A stretch of DNA of 64,000 nt from Streptomyces sp. NBC_00448 (GCF_036014115.1 NZ_CP107913.1:6875501-6939500); one strand, 5' to 3'. Counted from the first letter of the stretch, positions 15,998 to 24,907 are shown. Notes: a model not told the origin generated them from the letters alone. A program made the numbers and translations.

Positions 15998-18900
15998 ATG
16001 GATCACACCGAGCGCTTCGACTCCGTCGAGGACCCGGACGGCGACGACGGCCGTGCGGCCGGTCGCGGTGACGACCTCACGCGGGGCGACGGCGCCCGTG
16101 CGGACCGGCCGGGACCGGCCGCGTCCGGGGTGTCGCCGTTCGGCGGCGCCTCCGGCGGTTCGGCCGGCCGGCGCCCGGCGGGGGCGTTCGACGCGTTCGC
16201 GGCCGGCGCCCCGCGGCCGGGCGCGCGGCAGGAGCAGCCCCGCGGCGAGTGGCCGGCCGCGCCGGAGCCGCCCGCGCAGCCGCCGTTCGGCCTTGGCGCC
16301 TTCGCCACGCCCGCGGTCTTCCAGGACCCGGCCGCCGGGGACGACGGGCTGGGGCTCGCGGCCGGCGCCGGAGCCGTCGCGCGGCTGAAGGGCGCCGAGA
16401 GCTTCGACGCGTTCGGGACCGGCGGGAAGAGCCTGCGCGGGACGGAGCAGAGCGCCGAGGGCGAGGCGGACGACGCGGGCGGTACGGGCGACGCGGTCAC
16501 GGAAGCGGCCGGCAGCGCCGCGGGCGGCGACGGTACGGGCGGCGACCTCACGGGTCCGGGTGACGCGGGCGAGGAGCGGGCACCTGGTGCCGGGCTCGAC
16601 GCGTACGACCCGCTCGCCGACGACTTCGACCCCTTCGCTCCGGCCGCGGTCGACCCGGCGCAGCCGGCGGACCCGGGCGCGGGCGTCGTGCCGTTCAGCG
16701 GAGGCGGCGACATCGCCGAGTTCGGTGACGGGTTCGGCGGCGGGTTCGCCGACGCCCCGGCCGTCGACGTCAGCGGCCCGGGCGGACTGGCCCCCGCGGA
16801 CCGCGACCTGAGCGGCTCCGCGCCGGGCTCCGGGTTCGGCACCTTCGGGGCGTCCGGGAACTCCGGGGTGTCCGGGTCGTTCGACGCCTTCGGCGGGTCC
16901 GGCGGGGCCGGGACCGGGGGAGGGGCCCGGTCGGGCGGCAGCTTCGACGCGTTCGCCGCGGGAGCGGTCGCCGACGGCGACCGGCTGCCCGCGCTGCGAC
17001 CGAGCAGCACCCCGTCGCTCTTCGACGCGACCTCGCCCGTGCCGCGGGTGACCCGGCCGGCCCGCGACCCGCTCGCCCCCGAGGTGGGCGGTGGCAGCGG
17101 CCCGGGCACCAGGGTCGAGCGCGTGGTGACCGCGGACTACCTGCTCACGATCAACCATGTCGACGGCACCGAGGTCGTCACCTGCCCGCCCGAGGAGGCA
17201 CCGGTGCCCGCGCGCCGGACCAAGGCGGAGCGCACCGCGCGGAGCGCCGGCGCCCGGCCCACCCCGCCGCCGGGGCCGCCCGGCCCCGAACTGCCGCTGC
17301 TGGAGCGCGACGAGGAGCGGGAGCGGCTGATACGGCTGCTGGCCCGCGGCCGTTCCATACGCGTCACCGGCCCGTCCGGGGCCGGACGCACCGCCCTGCT
17401 GGAGTCCGTGGCCAACGCCTGCGGCGACCTCGCGCCCGACGGCGTGCTGTGGCTGTCCGGCTACCACCGCACCGTCGCCGACGTCCTGCAGGACCTCTAC
17501 GCCGTCGTCTACGCCGGTGACGGCTACCGCCCGGCCCGCGCCGAGCTGCCCGGGCTGCTGCGCCCGATCGGCGCCGTGGTCGTGGTGGACGACCTGGAGT
17601 TCGGCGGCGCCGCGCTGGAGGAACTGCTCGCCGCGGCCCCGGAATGCGCCTTCCTGATGTCGGCCACGCCCGGCGTGCCCGCGCCCGCCGCCGACTCGAT
17701 GGTCGAGGAGGTCTTCCTCGCCGGCCTCACCCGGGTCGCCAGCCTGGACCTGCTCCAGCTTGCCGCCGGCCGGACGCTGGCCGAGGACGAGGCCGCCTGG
17801 GCGGCCGACCTGTGGTTCGAGTCCGAGGGGCTGCCGCTGCGCTTCGTGCAGGCCGGCGCCCTGCTACGGCAGCGGGACGCGCTGCGCGCGCCGGTCGAGG
17901 AGGCCGAACCGGCGGAGTGGGAGGACTCGGTGTGGGAGAAGGGCGCCCCCGGCACCGGTGTGCCGTCCCCTGGCGTACGGCGGCCCGCACCGGCCCCGCT
18001 GCCCTCGCTCGCGGAGAGCGCCGCGCCCGCGGACCTGCTCGCCTCGCGGCTGAGCGAGGCCGCCCGGGAGGCGCTGGCCTTCGCGGTCGCCCTCGACGGC
18101 GAGTGCCCGCACCCCTCGCACCTGCCCGCGCTGGTCGGCGACACCCACGGTGACGCGGCGCTCGGCGAGTTGACGTCCGTCGGGCTCGCGGTGCCGGTCG
18201 CCGCGCACTTCCGGCTGGCGGCCGGGGTCGTACCGCAGCTCGCCCCGAGCCTGTCGGTCGACGGCGAACTCTCCGACGTCCAGGCGCACACCGCGGCGCT
18301 GCACTACGCCTGGTGGACCGGGCACCCCTCGGTCACGCCCGAGCGGGCCACCGCCGAGTCCGAGGCGATCATCGCGGCGATGACGGCCTGCCGTGACGGC
18401 GGGCACGCCAGTGCCGCGGTGCTGCTGGCCCGCACGGTCGCGCCCGCGTTCGCCGCGGCGCTGCACTGGGGGGCCTGGGAGCGGGCGCTGCGGATCGGCC
18501 AGGAGGCCGCGCGGCTGTCGGGGGAGGTCGCCGAGGAGGCGTACTTCCTGCACGAACTCGGGGTGCTCGCGCTGTGCACGGGCCACCTCGACCGGGCCCG
18601 CGCCGACCTGGAGGCGTCCATCGCGCTGCGCGCGGCGCTCGCCGACCGGCAGGGCACGGTCGTGGGCCGCCGCACCCTCGCGCTCGTCACCGACCTGGCC
18701 GGCAGCGCCGCACCGGAGATCCCGCCGGCGGCGGCGCCGGCCGAGCCGCAGTCGGCGGCCACCGGGACGCTCGCGCTGCCCGAGGCCGTGCCGCCCGTGC
18801 TCATCAGCAAGGCGCCCGCGCCCGGCGCGGCCCCCGCCGCGGGGCACGCCGCGCCCAGCGTGCGGAAGCTCGCGGTGGTCGGCTCCCGCCGCAACCTCGT

Positions 18901-19444
18901 GGCCGCGGGCACCGGGGTCCTGATCGCCGCCGTGGTCGGCACGATCGTCACCCTCGGGGCCACCTCGGGCGGCGACGACCACCCGGACAACCAGGTCAAG
19001 CCGATCGAGTCCGTCCAGCAGGACCCGCCGGACACCACGCAGGCCCCGGCCCAGGACGGCACGACGGCTTCCCCGCCGGCGAACTCGTCCACCGCCTCGC
19101 CCTCAACGACCTCCACCCCCACCGACTCCACCCCCGCGGGCACCACCACCCCCACCGGCACCACGGCCACGACCCCCGCGACCACGCCCCCGACCACCCC
19201 AAGCGCGGGCCACCCGGGCGGCGGCGGCAAGCCGACCACACCCCCTACACACCACACCACGCCGCCCACGAGCCCTTCGAAGTCGCCCACCACGTCGCCG
19301 ACGCCGAGCGACACCCCGACGGGCACCCCGACCGATACTCCGACCGACACATCCAGCAAAACTGCCAGCGCCCCCGCCACCACCCCGGACACGCCCACGG
19401 AGTCCGAGACGCCCTCCGCCACCCCCGAGTCGCCGACCCCGTAG
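15998..19444 (+). CDS. Large P-loop/TPR single-pass membrane protein with disordered ends
   Basis: This 1,148-residue protein has five parts. Residues 1-380 are disordered, Gly/Ala/Asp-rich, with repeated FDAF motifs near 63, 135, 293 and 314. Residues about 430-700 hold an ATPase-like domain with P-loop GPSGAGRT (458-465, Arg replacing the usual Lys) and a Walker B-like VVVVDDLEF. Residues about 680-920 are helical, with one clear TPR-like hairpin (FLHELGVLALCTGHLDRARA). A membrane segment lies near 967-988 (LVAAGTGVLIAAVVGTIVTLG). The last ~150 residues are Thr/Pro/Ser-rich and presumably outside the cell. Function is unknown. ATG 15998 is preferred to TTG 15983. Its neighbours are the STAS gene and convergent nucS. 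Confidence 0.85.
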   Translation: MDHTERFDSVEDPDGDDGRAAGRGDDLTRGDGARADRPGPAASGVSPFGGASGGSAGRRPAGAFDAFAAGAPRPGARQEQPRGEWPAAPEPPAQPPFGLGAFATPAVFQDPAAGDDGLGLAAGAGAVARLKGAESFDAFGTGGKSLRGTEQSAEGEADDAGGTGDAVTEAAGSAAGGDGTGGDLTGPGDAGEERAPGAGLDAYDPLADDFDPFAPAAVDPAQPADPGAGVVPFSGGGDIAEFGDGFGGGFADAPAVDVSGPGGLAPADRDLSGSAPGSGFGTFGASGNSGVSGSFDAFGGSGGAGTGGGARSGGSFDAFAAGAVADGDRLPALRPSSTPSLFDATSPVPRVTRPARDPLAPEVGGGSGPGTRVERVVTADYLLTINHVDGTEVVTCPPEEAPVPARRTKAERTARSAGARPTPPPGPPGPELPLLERDEERERLIRLLARGRSIRVTGPSGAGRTALLESVANACGDLAPDGVLWLSGYHRTVADVLQDLYAVVYAGDGYRPARAELPGLLRPIGAVVVVDDLEFGGAALEELLAAAPECAFLMSATPGVPAPAADSMVEEVFLAGLTRVASLDLLQLAAGRTLAEDEAAWAADLWFESEGLPLRFVQAGALLRQRDALRAPVEEAEPAEWEDSVWEKGAPGTGVPSPGVRRPAPAPLPSLAESAAPADLLASRLSEAAREALAFAVALDGECPHPSHLPALVGDTHGDAALGELTSVGLAVPVAAHFRLAAGVVPQLAPSLSVDGELSDVQAHTAALHYAWWTGHPSVTPERATAESEAIIAAMTACRDGGHASAAVLLARTVAPAFAAALHWGAWERALRIGQEAARLSGEVAEEAYFLHELGVLALCTGHLDRARADLEASIALRAALADRQGTVVGRRTLALVTDLAGSAAPEIPPAAAPAEPQSAATGTLALPEAVPPVLISKAPAPGAAPAAGHAAPSVRKLAVVGSRRNLVAAGTGVLIAAVVGTIVTLGATSGGDDHPDNQVKPIESVQQDPPDTTQAPAQDGTTASPPANSSTASPSTTSTPTDSTPAGTTTPTGTTATTPATTPPTTPSAGHPGGGGKPTTPPTHHTTPPTSPSKSPTTSPTPSDTPTGTPTDTPTDTSSKTASAPATTPDTPTESETPSATPESPTP

Positions 19445-19482
19445 CCGAGGGCGTCCCGCCCCCGGGATGCGCACAGCGAGCA

Positions 19483-19532
19483 GCCCCGACAGGGGCGCTG
19501 GGGGCACCTCCCAGGCGAAGCTCTGGGGGAGG
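19483..19532. terminator. Hairpins between the convergent P-loop gene and nucS
   Basis: GCCCC-GACA-GGGGC at 19483-19496 and a second imperfect stem, CTCCCAG pairing with CTGGGGGAG, at 19508-19531. They lie between convergent genes, so termination from either side is plausible. Confidence 0.45.
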
Positions 19533-19684
19533 AACGGCGCGAGCAACCGCCCACCGGCGGGTGTTCCGGGAACCGACAGGACGGGCCAGCCCGGGCGGAC
19601 CGGGCGGACCACTTGCGGGGAACGGCGCCACAACCGCCCACCGGCAGGTGGTCCCTGAACCGACAGGACCGCCCACCCGGGCGG
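19531..19684. repeat. Two-copy ~66-bp direct repeat of streptomycete intergenic type
   Basis: The segment 19531-19598 recurs at 19619-19684 with an 88-bp offset. Shared blocks include GGAACGGCGC, AACCGCCCACCGGC and GAACCGACAGGAC. Similar GGAAC-GCGCGAGCAACC segments are frequent between Streptomyces genes, and a related one lies inside the glgB 5' region of this window. Confidence 0.75.
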
Positions 19685-19694
19685 GTCAGGGGCC

Positions 19695-20357
19695 CTAGAA
19701 GAGGCGGAGCTTGTCGTCCTGGATGCCGCGCAACGCGTCGTAGTCCAGCACCACGCAGTCGATTCCGCGATCAGTCGCGAGCACGCGTGCCTGCGGCTTG
19801 ATCTCCTGCGCCGCGAACACGCCCTTCACGGGCGCGATCCTGGTGTCGCGGTTGAGGAGTTCGAGGTAGCGGGTGAGCTGCTCCACCCCGTCGATCTCAC
19901 CGCGCCGCTTGATCTCGATCGCCACCGTGGCGCCGCCCCCGTCGCGGCAGAGGATGTCCACCGGGCCGATCGGCGTGGGGTACTCGCGCCGGATCAGGGT
20001 CCAGCCGGCGCCGAGCACCTCCATCCGATCCGCGAGCAGCTCCTGCAAGTGCGCTTCGACGCCGTCCTTGATGAGACCGGGATCGACCCCGAGTTCGTGC
20101 GACGAGTCGTGCAGGATCTCCTCGATCGAGATGATCAGCTGTTCGCCCGCCTTGTTGGTGACCGTCCACACACCGTCGTCGCCCTCCTTGAGCGAGCACG
20201 GCGGGGACATCCAGTTCAGCGGCTTGTAGGCGCGGTCGTCCGCGTGCACGGACAGGCTGCCGTCGGCTTTGATCAGCAACAGCCTTGTGGCGGAAGGGAG
20301 ATGAGCGGAGAGCCGACCGGCGTAGTCCACGGAGCAGCGGGCGATCACGAGGCGCAT
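19695..20357 (-). CDS. nucS: Mismatch-specific endonuclease NucS
   Basis: NucS (EndoMS) cleaves both strands at mismatches and replaces MutS/MutL repair in actinobacteria and some archaea. The N-terminal domain begins MRLVIARCSVDYAGRL, and the RecB-like catalytic core has PVDILCRD and VAIEIKRRGEIDG, with the Asp-Glu-Lys triad visible. The C-terminal end DYDALRGIQDDKLRLF contains the beta-clamp-binding type tail (last residues DDKLRLF). The length of 220 residues is typical. ATG 20357 is chosen; TTG 20366 would add three residues. TAGCGT eight bases upstream suggests a leaderless message. Confidence 0.95.
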   Translation of the reverse strand: MRLVIARCSVDYAGRLSAHLPSATRLLLIKADGSLSVHADDRAYKPLNWMSPPCSLKEGDDGVWTVTNKAGEQLIISIEEILHDSSHELGVDPGLIKDGVEAHLQELLADRMEVLGAGWTLIRREYPTPIGPVDILCRDGGGATVAIEIKRRGEIDGVEQLTRYLELLNRDTRIAPVKGVFAAQEIKPQARVLATDRGIDCVVLDYDALRGIQDDKLRLF

Positions 20358-20586
20358 GGTGTGCAACGCTATCCGACCCCGCCCCCGCCCGGAAAATTGG
20401 CCGGTTGTGGGTGTCGCCGCCTGGTGCGGCCGCGCAGGTGACGCCTACGGTTGACGTACCGGGGCCGACGATCCGCACTTTGGGACGGCCTCCGGGCAAC
20501 ACGTCCTCCCGCACGGCGCTTCCGGCCGTGCGCGGTGCCCGCAGACCCCCGTCCCCTCAGGACGCGTGGTCACGAGAGGAGTACCC

Positions 20587-20979
20587 ATGTCGCTCGACGT
20601 CTCACCGGCCCTTCTCGAACAGGCCGAGCGAGGCGAGGTCGACGAGCAGGAGTTCGTCGACTGCGTCCGGACGTCCCTCCCTTACGCGTGGGAGATGATC
20701 AGCTCGCTGGTGGCGCAACTGAAGGTCGACGGAGGGGAGTTCGCCGACAACCAGGTGCCGCCGCCGAGCGAGAAGGAACGCGGCCAACTGCTGCGCGCAC
20801 TGGCCAGCGACGCGATACGCGGCGCGCTGCAACGGCACTTCGGGGTGCGGCTGGCCTTCCAGAACTGCCACCGGGTGGCGGTGTTCCCCTGGGACCCGGC
20901 GGTGGAGCGCAGCTTTGACGAGTTCACCTCGTTGCGGTCCCAAGTGCTCAACCAGTCGCCGGAGTTGCGGGACTGCTGA
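20587..20979 (+). CDS. SCO5389-family protein of unknown function
   Basis: A conserved 130-residue streptomycete protein beginning MSLDVSPALLEQAERGEVDE, with FVDCVRTSLPYAWEMISSLV and a C-terminal ALQRHFGVRLAFQNCHRVAVFPWDP. No catalytic motif is evident; the fold looks mainly helical. I recognise it as the SCO5389 family by its N-terminus and by position next to nucS. GAGAGGAG precedes ATG 20587. It is divergent from nucS across 229 bp that must hold both promoters; TTGACG at 20451-20456 is a possible -35. Confidence 0.85.
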   Translation: MSLDVSPALLEQAERGEVDEQEFVDCVRTSLPYAWEMISSLVAQLKVDGGEFADNQVPPPSEKERGQLLRALASDAIRGALQRHFGVRLAFQNCHRVAVFPWDPAVERSFDEFTSLRSQVLNQSPELRDC

Positions 20980-21113
20980 GCCGGCCGCGCCGATCGGCCC
21001 GTCCGCGGGGCCGGTCGGCGCGCCCACCCGCCGCGGCCGGACCGGCGGCCATGAACGATCAACGGCGCCGCACACAACCAGGCGTGCCGCCGTGCTGGGC
21101 GCTCCGCACCGGA

Positions 21114-22139
21114 TCAGGCCAGTTCCGGGAGCACGTCGCCGCCGAGCCGGGCGACGTTCTCCATGGTCGCGTCGAGGTCGCCGGAGCCCTCGGCGAGCAG
21201 GGCGAAGCGGGTGATGCCGGTGCGTTCGGCGGTGGCGGCCAGCCGGTCGGCGCACAGCCGCGGCGACCCCACCGGGTGCAGGGCGCAGAGCAGTTCGGTG
21301 TAGCCGTGCGGGTCGCGCATCGCACGCGGGCTGCCGTCGTAGGTGCGGTGCGCGGACAGGCCCTGCTGGAGCCAGCCGGGCATCGCCTTCGCCAGCACCT
21401 CCACGGCGTCCGCGCGGGTGTCGGCGACCTGCACCACTCCCGCGGAGACATGGCCGGCCGCCGCGACCACGTCCGGCGGGTGCCCGGCGGCGAGCGCCGC
21501 CTGCCGCCACATCGCGACCATCGCCGCCTTGTCGTCGTCGCCGCAGTGCATGCCCAGCAGCATCGGCAGGCAGCGCCGGGCGGCCTCCCGTACGGTCCCG
21601 GGCGAGGTGCACGCCACCACCACCGGCGGGCCCGGCCGCCCGTCGAGTTCGTCCGGCCGCGGCACCACCGCCACCTCGCGGAAGGCGTACCGCGGGCCGT
21701 TCGCCGCCACGGCGGGCTCGCTCAGCCAGCGCATCAGCAGATCGAGCGATTCGGGGAAGCCGCGCTCGAAGGCGTCGAGTCCGGTGCCGAAGACCTCCAG
21801 GTCCACCCATGGCCCGCCGCGCCCCACACCGAGGGTGAAGCGGCCGCCGGAGGCGAGGTGCAGCAGCGCCGCCTGCTCGCCGAGCGCGACCGGGTGGACG
21901 GTGGGCAGCACGCTCACCGCGGTGCCGACCCCGATCCGCGAGGTGCGGCCGAGCATGATCCCGGCAAGGGTGACGGCCGACGGGCAGACGCCGTACGGCA
22001 CGAAGTGATGCTCGGCCAGCCACACCGAGTCCAGCCCCGCAGCCTCCGCCGCGTCGGCCGTGGATATCGCCCGGCTCAGCGCCTCGCCCTGGCCCTGGCC
22101 GGGGAACTGGGCCGCGAGAACGAACGTCCCAACGCGCAT
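21114..22139 (-). CDS. LLM class flavin-dependent oxidoreductase
   Basis: A 341-residue member of the luciferase-like monooxygenase superfamily, which uses reduced flavin (FMN or F420) supplied by a partner. The TIM-barrel N-terminus MRVGTFVLAAQFPGQ, the AEAAGLDSVWLAEHHF motif, SRIGVGTAVSVLPTVHPV and RFTLGVGRGG are the family marks. Substrate cannot be told from sequence. The start at 22139 has AGGGAG upstream. A perfect 14-bp palindrome sits 30 bp upstream of the start and is a likely operator, so the gene may be induced by a ligand. Confidence 0.9.
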   Translation of the reverse strand: MRVGTFVLAAQFPGQGQGEALSRAISTADAAEAAGLDSVWLAEHHFVPYGVCPSAVTLAGIMLGRTSRIGVGTAVSVLPTVHPVALGEQAALLHLASGGRFTLGVGRGGPWVDLEVFGTGLDAFERGFPESLDLLMRWLSEPAVAANGPRYAFREVAVVPRPDELDGRPGPPVVVACTSPGTVREAARRCLPMLLGMHCGDDDKAAMVAMWRQAALAAGHPPDVVAAAGHVSAGVVQVADTRADAVEVLAKAMPGWLQQGLSAHRTYDGSPRAMRDPHGYTELLCALHPVGSPRLCADRLAATAERTGITRFALLAEGSGDLDATMENVARLGGDVLPELA

Positions 22140-22451
22140 CACGCACTCCCTCTTTCCCCGTCCAACGCTTGGCACGTGCCAAAGGCACGGCCTGGCCCGG
22201 GAGTTTTCATGATTTTCGGCAGCCGATGAGCGGGCGGCAGCCGGGAGGCGGGCGGGTTGCGGAAGGGCTGCGGAAGAGCTGCCGAAGGGCGCTGGGCGGG
22301 CGTCAGGAGGGCGGCGGGCCGCGGGTGGGTGTGCCGCCGGGCCCGGGTCGTACGCGTAACCTGGAGGGACGGTTCGGCCCCGGCGGCTCGGACCGGTCCG
22401 CTGTCGAACCAGTGCAGCCCGGGGCCTGGCCGGGCAGAGCGCGAGGTGTCC
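22140..22451. other. 312-bp divergent intergenic region with a palindrome
   Basis: It lies between the oxidoreductase gene (minus) and the zinc-ribbon gene (plus). It contains the palindrome at 22169-22182 and, at about 22256-22300, three imperfect copies of a GCTGCGGAAG-type unit. I see no gene. Confidence 0.6.
22169..22182. promoter_or_regulatory. Perfect 14-bp palindrome, candidate operator
   Basis: TTGGCACGTGCCAA is exactly self-complementary and sits 30 bp upstream of the oxidoreductase start codon. Its size and A/T-flanked GC core fit dimeric helix-turn-helix repressors. No regulator gene is adjacent. Confidence 0.5.
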
Positions 22452-22763
22452 GTGTCGCCGCGACGTAACCGCCCGTACAAGCCGGCGCCCGCGCAGGAGC
22501 GCGAGTCGGGCGTCGGCGGCGGCCGGACCGAGGAGTGGCAGGGCGAGGAGTGGGTGGTGCGGCCGATCGCCGGCAGCGCCTCCGCGAAGCACTACCGCTG
22601 CCCGGGCTGCGACCAGGAGATCCCGCCCGGCGTCGGCCACGTGGTGGCCTGGCGGGAGTACGCCGGGGTGGACGACCGCCGGCACTGGCACCGCGCCTGC
22701 TGGAACGCGAGGGACCGCCGCACCAGCAAGGTGCAGCGGTCCCGTAACGCACCGCGGTACTGA
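22452..22763 (+). CDS. Small zinc-ribbon-like protein (often annotated ATP/GTP-binding protein)
   Basis: A 103-residue, basic protein with a disordered N-terminus (VSPRRNRPYKPAPAQ). The core has HYRCPGCDQEIPPGVGHVVAW followed by HWHRACW, a CxxC plus H/C arrangement suited to one zinc ion. The C-terminus RRTSKVQRSRNAPRY is strongly basic, which suggests nucleic-acid contact. Homologues are labelled ATP/GTP-binding, but I see no P-loop to support that. GTG 22452 follows GCGAGG; a GTG at 22446 is also in frame. Confidence 0.8.
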   Translation: MSPRRNRPYKPAPAQERESGVGGGRTEEWQGEEWVVRPIAGSASAKHYRCPGCDQEIPPGVGHVVAWREYAGVDDRRHWHRACWNARDRRTSKVQRSRNAPRY

Positions 22764-22829
22764 CGCGCGCCGCGCTACTGACGCGGTCCGCGGCATCGGT
22801 TCTCTCGGTGGTCGCGCCCGTCGGCGGAT

Positions 22830-22845
22830 TCACTCGTTCGAGTGA
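22830..22845. terminator. Palindrome between convergent zinc-ribbon and permease genes
   Basis: TCACTCGTTCGAGTGA is a perfect inverted repeat with a two-base centre (a CGTTCG-type loop when folded), between convergent genes. A short terminator is the simplest reading. Confidence 0.4.
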
Positions 22846-22927
22846 CGCGTTCCGTGCTCCCGAAGCGTCGTGACGCGCCCGTGCGGGCGGTCCTGTCGGA
22901 GGCGCGGACCGGCGGGCGGACCCGGGC

Positions 22928-23701
22928 TCAGGCGTCGCGCTGCTTGAGCACCACGTAGCCGCCGATGAGCACCGCGATCACCCACAGCGCCATGATGCCG
23001 ATACCGCCCCAGGGGCCGTACGACGTGTGGTCCCCGGAGCCCGGCACCACCTGCATGATCTTCTGTCCGGCCTGGTCGGGGAAGTAGCGGGCCACCGACT
23101 TGACCTTCGGCACCGCGCTGAGGATCGGCGAGACCAGGAAGAAGAACGGCATCAGGATGCCCAGCCCCAGCATCGGGCTGCGCAGCATCGCCGCGGTGCC
23201 CACGCAGAACAGCACGATCAGCGTCATGTACAGCCCGGCGCCGAACACCGCGCGCAGCACGCCGTGATCGCCGATCGAGGCGCTGTGCGAGCCGAGCAGC
23301 GCCTGCCCGACGAAGAAGGTCAGGAAGCTGGTCAGCATGCCGACGATCAGGGCGAGCACCCCGGCGACCGCGACCTTCGAGGCGTAGAAGTGGCCGCGCT
23401 GCGGCACCGCGGCCAGCGAGGTGCGGATCATGCCGGTGCTGTACTCGCTTGAGATCACCAGCACGCCGAAGACGATCAGCGCGAGCTGGCCGAGGGTCAT
23501 GCCGAAGAAGCTGGTGTTCGTCGGGTCGAAGGTCGCCTTGTCGGACGGCGACATCGAGCTCCACTGGCTGTTGAAGACGGCGCTGATGATCGCGCCCAGC
23601 GCGATGGTGACCAGGAAGGCCAGCGCGAGCGTCCACACGGTGGAGCGCACCGAGCGGATCTTCGTCCACTCGGACTGGAGGACGGCGGAGGTCGAGGCCA
23701 T
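22928..23701 (-). CDS. ABC transporter permease (ABC-2 type)
   Basis: A 257-residue permease with the ABC-2 N-terminus LQSEWTKIRSVRSTVWTLALAFLVT and about six hydrophobic segments, including the glycine-rich LALIVFGVLVISSEYSTGMIRTSLAAVP motif typical of this group. It is encoded three bases after the ATPase gene, so the two form an exporter of unknown substrate (often lipid, antibiotic or peptide). ATG 23701 begins MASTSAVLQSEWTK. Confidence 0.92.
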   Translation of the reverse strand: MASTSAVLQSEWTKIRSVRSTVWTLALAFLVTIALGAIISAVFNSQWSSMSPSDKATFDPTNTSFFGMTLGQLALIVFGVLVISSEYSTGMIRTSLAAVPQRGHFYASKVAVAGVLALIVGMLTSFLTFFVGQALLGSHSASIGDHGVLRAVFGAGLYMTLIVLFCVGTAAMLRSPMLGLGILMPFFFLVSPILSAVPKVKSVARYFPDQAGQKIMQVVPGSGDHTSYGPWGGIGIMALWVIAVLIGGYVVLKQRDA

Positions 23702-23704
23702 GGG

Positions 23705-24907
23705 TCAGTGCCCCTTCTTCTTGCCGTTGTCACGCCACTGGGCGCCCCACTCGGGGGCGGCGGGAGGCGGCGGAGCCGCTTGACCGCCCTGGCCCGGCTG
23801 CTGCCAGCCCTGCCCCTGCGGCGCGCCCTGGCCCTGCCCCTGCGGCACTCCCTGCCCCGGTCCGTACGGCGAGGCACCGTACGGCGACGCTCCGTACGGC
23901 GAGGAGCCGTACGGAGGCTGCCCCGCGGGCGCCCCGGGCTGCTGCCCGGCAGCACTGCCCGGCACCGGAGCCCCGGGCCCGCCGACCGGCCCCGGGCCGA
24001 CCTGGCCATGCGCGTGGTACTCCACCGACTCCGCGGTGAGCTGCATGAACGCTTCCTCCAACGACGCCCGCTGCGGGCTGAGTTCGTGCAGCACCAGCTG
24101 ATGCTGCGCCGCGAGTTCGCCGAGCGCGGCAGCGTCGCCGTCGGTGATCTCGAACGCTCCGTCGCCGGTCTCCACCACGGTGTAACCGGCCTTGGCCATC
24201 ACGTCCTTGAACCGCTCCTGCTGCGGAGAGCGCAGCCGGACGTAGGACCGCGAGTTCTTCTCGATGAAGTCGGACATCGAGGTGTCCGCCATCAGCCGGC
24301 CGCGGCCGATCACGATCAGGTGGTCGGCGGTCAGCGCCATCTCGCTCATCAGGTGGCTGGAGACGAAGACCGTGCGGCCCTGGGCGGCCAGGCCCTTCAT
24401 CAGGTTCCTGATCCAGTGGATGCCCTCCGGGTCCAGTCCGTTGACCGGCTCGTCGAACATCAGGATCTCCGGGTCGCCGAGCAGCGCCCCGGCGATGCCC
24501 AGCCGCTGGCCCATGCCGAGCGAGAAGCCCTTGGAGCGCTTCTTCGCCACCGCGCTCAGGCCCACCGTCTCCAGCACCTCGTCCACCCGGTGCTTGGGGA
24601 TGCGGTTGGACTGCGCCATGCACAGCAGGTGGTTGTACGCGGTGCGGCCGCCGTGGATCGCCTTGGCGTCCAGCAGCGCGCCGATGTACTTCAGCGGTTC
24701 GCTGAGCTGTGCGTAGTGCTTGCCGTCGATCCGGACACTGCCGCTGGTCGGGTTGTCCAGGCCCAGCAGCATGCGCATCGTCGTGGACTTGCCCGCGCCG
24801 TTCGGCCCGAGGAAGCCCGTCACCACGCCGGGGCGCACGGTGAAGGTCAAATGGTCGACTGCGGTCTTGTCCCCGTACCGCTTGGTGAGCCCCTGCAACT
24901 CAATCAT
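23705..24907 (-). CDS. ABC transporter ATP-binding protein with Gln/Pro/Gly-rich tail
   Basis: A 400-residue ATPase of the DrrA type. Walker A is GPNGAGKST, the signature FSLGMGQRL, Walker B EILMFDEP. After about residue 300 the sequence turns into a low-complexity tail: three SPYGA repeats (SSPYGASPYGASPYGPG) and GQGQGAPQGQGWQQ, ending in WRDNGKKKGH. The tail is unusual for this ATPase family but common in streptomycete proteins and may mediate condensate-like or membrane contacts. It overlaps no gene and is followed after 3 bp by its permease. Confidence 0.92.
   Translation of the reverse strand: MIELQGLTKRYGDKTAVDHLTFTVRPGVVTGFLGPNGAGKSTTMRMLLGLDNPTSGSVRIDGKHYAQLSEPLKYIGALLDAKAIHGGRTAYNHLLCMAQSNRIPKHRVDEVLETVGLSAVAKKRSKGFSLGMGQRLGIAGALLGDPEILMFDEPVNGLDPEGIHWIRNLMKGLAAQGRTVFVSSHLMSEMALTADHLIVIGRGRLMADTSMSDFIEKNSRSYVRLRSPQQERFKDVMAKAGYTVVETGDGAFEITDGDAAALGELAAQHQLVLHELSPQRASLEEAFMQLTAESVEYHAHGQVGPGPVGGPGAPVPGSAAGQQPGAPAGQPPYGSSPYGASPYGASPYGPGQGVPQGQGQGAPQGQGWQQPGQGGQAAPPPPAAPEWGAQWRDNGKKKGH

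Noticed and set aside
19445..19694. Repeat near nucS as an insertion-sequence remnant
   Set aside because: No transposase fragment, target duplication or terminal inverted repeat; resembles common streptomycete intergenic repeats.
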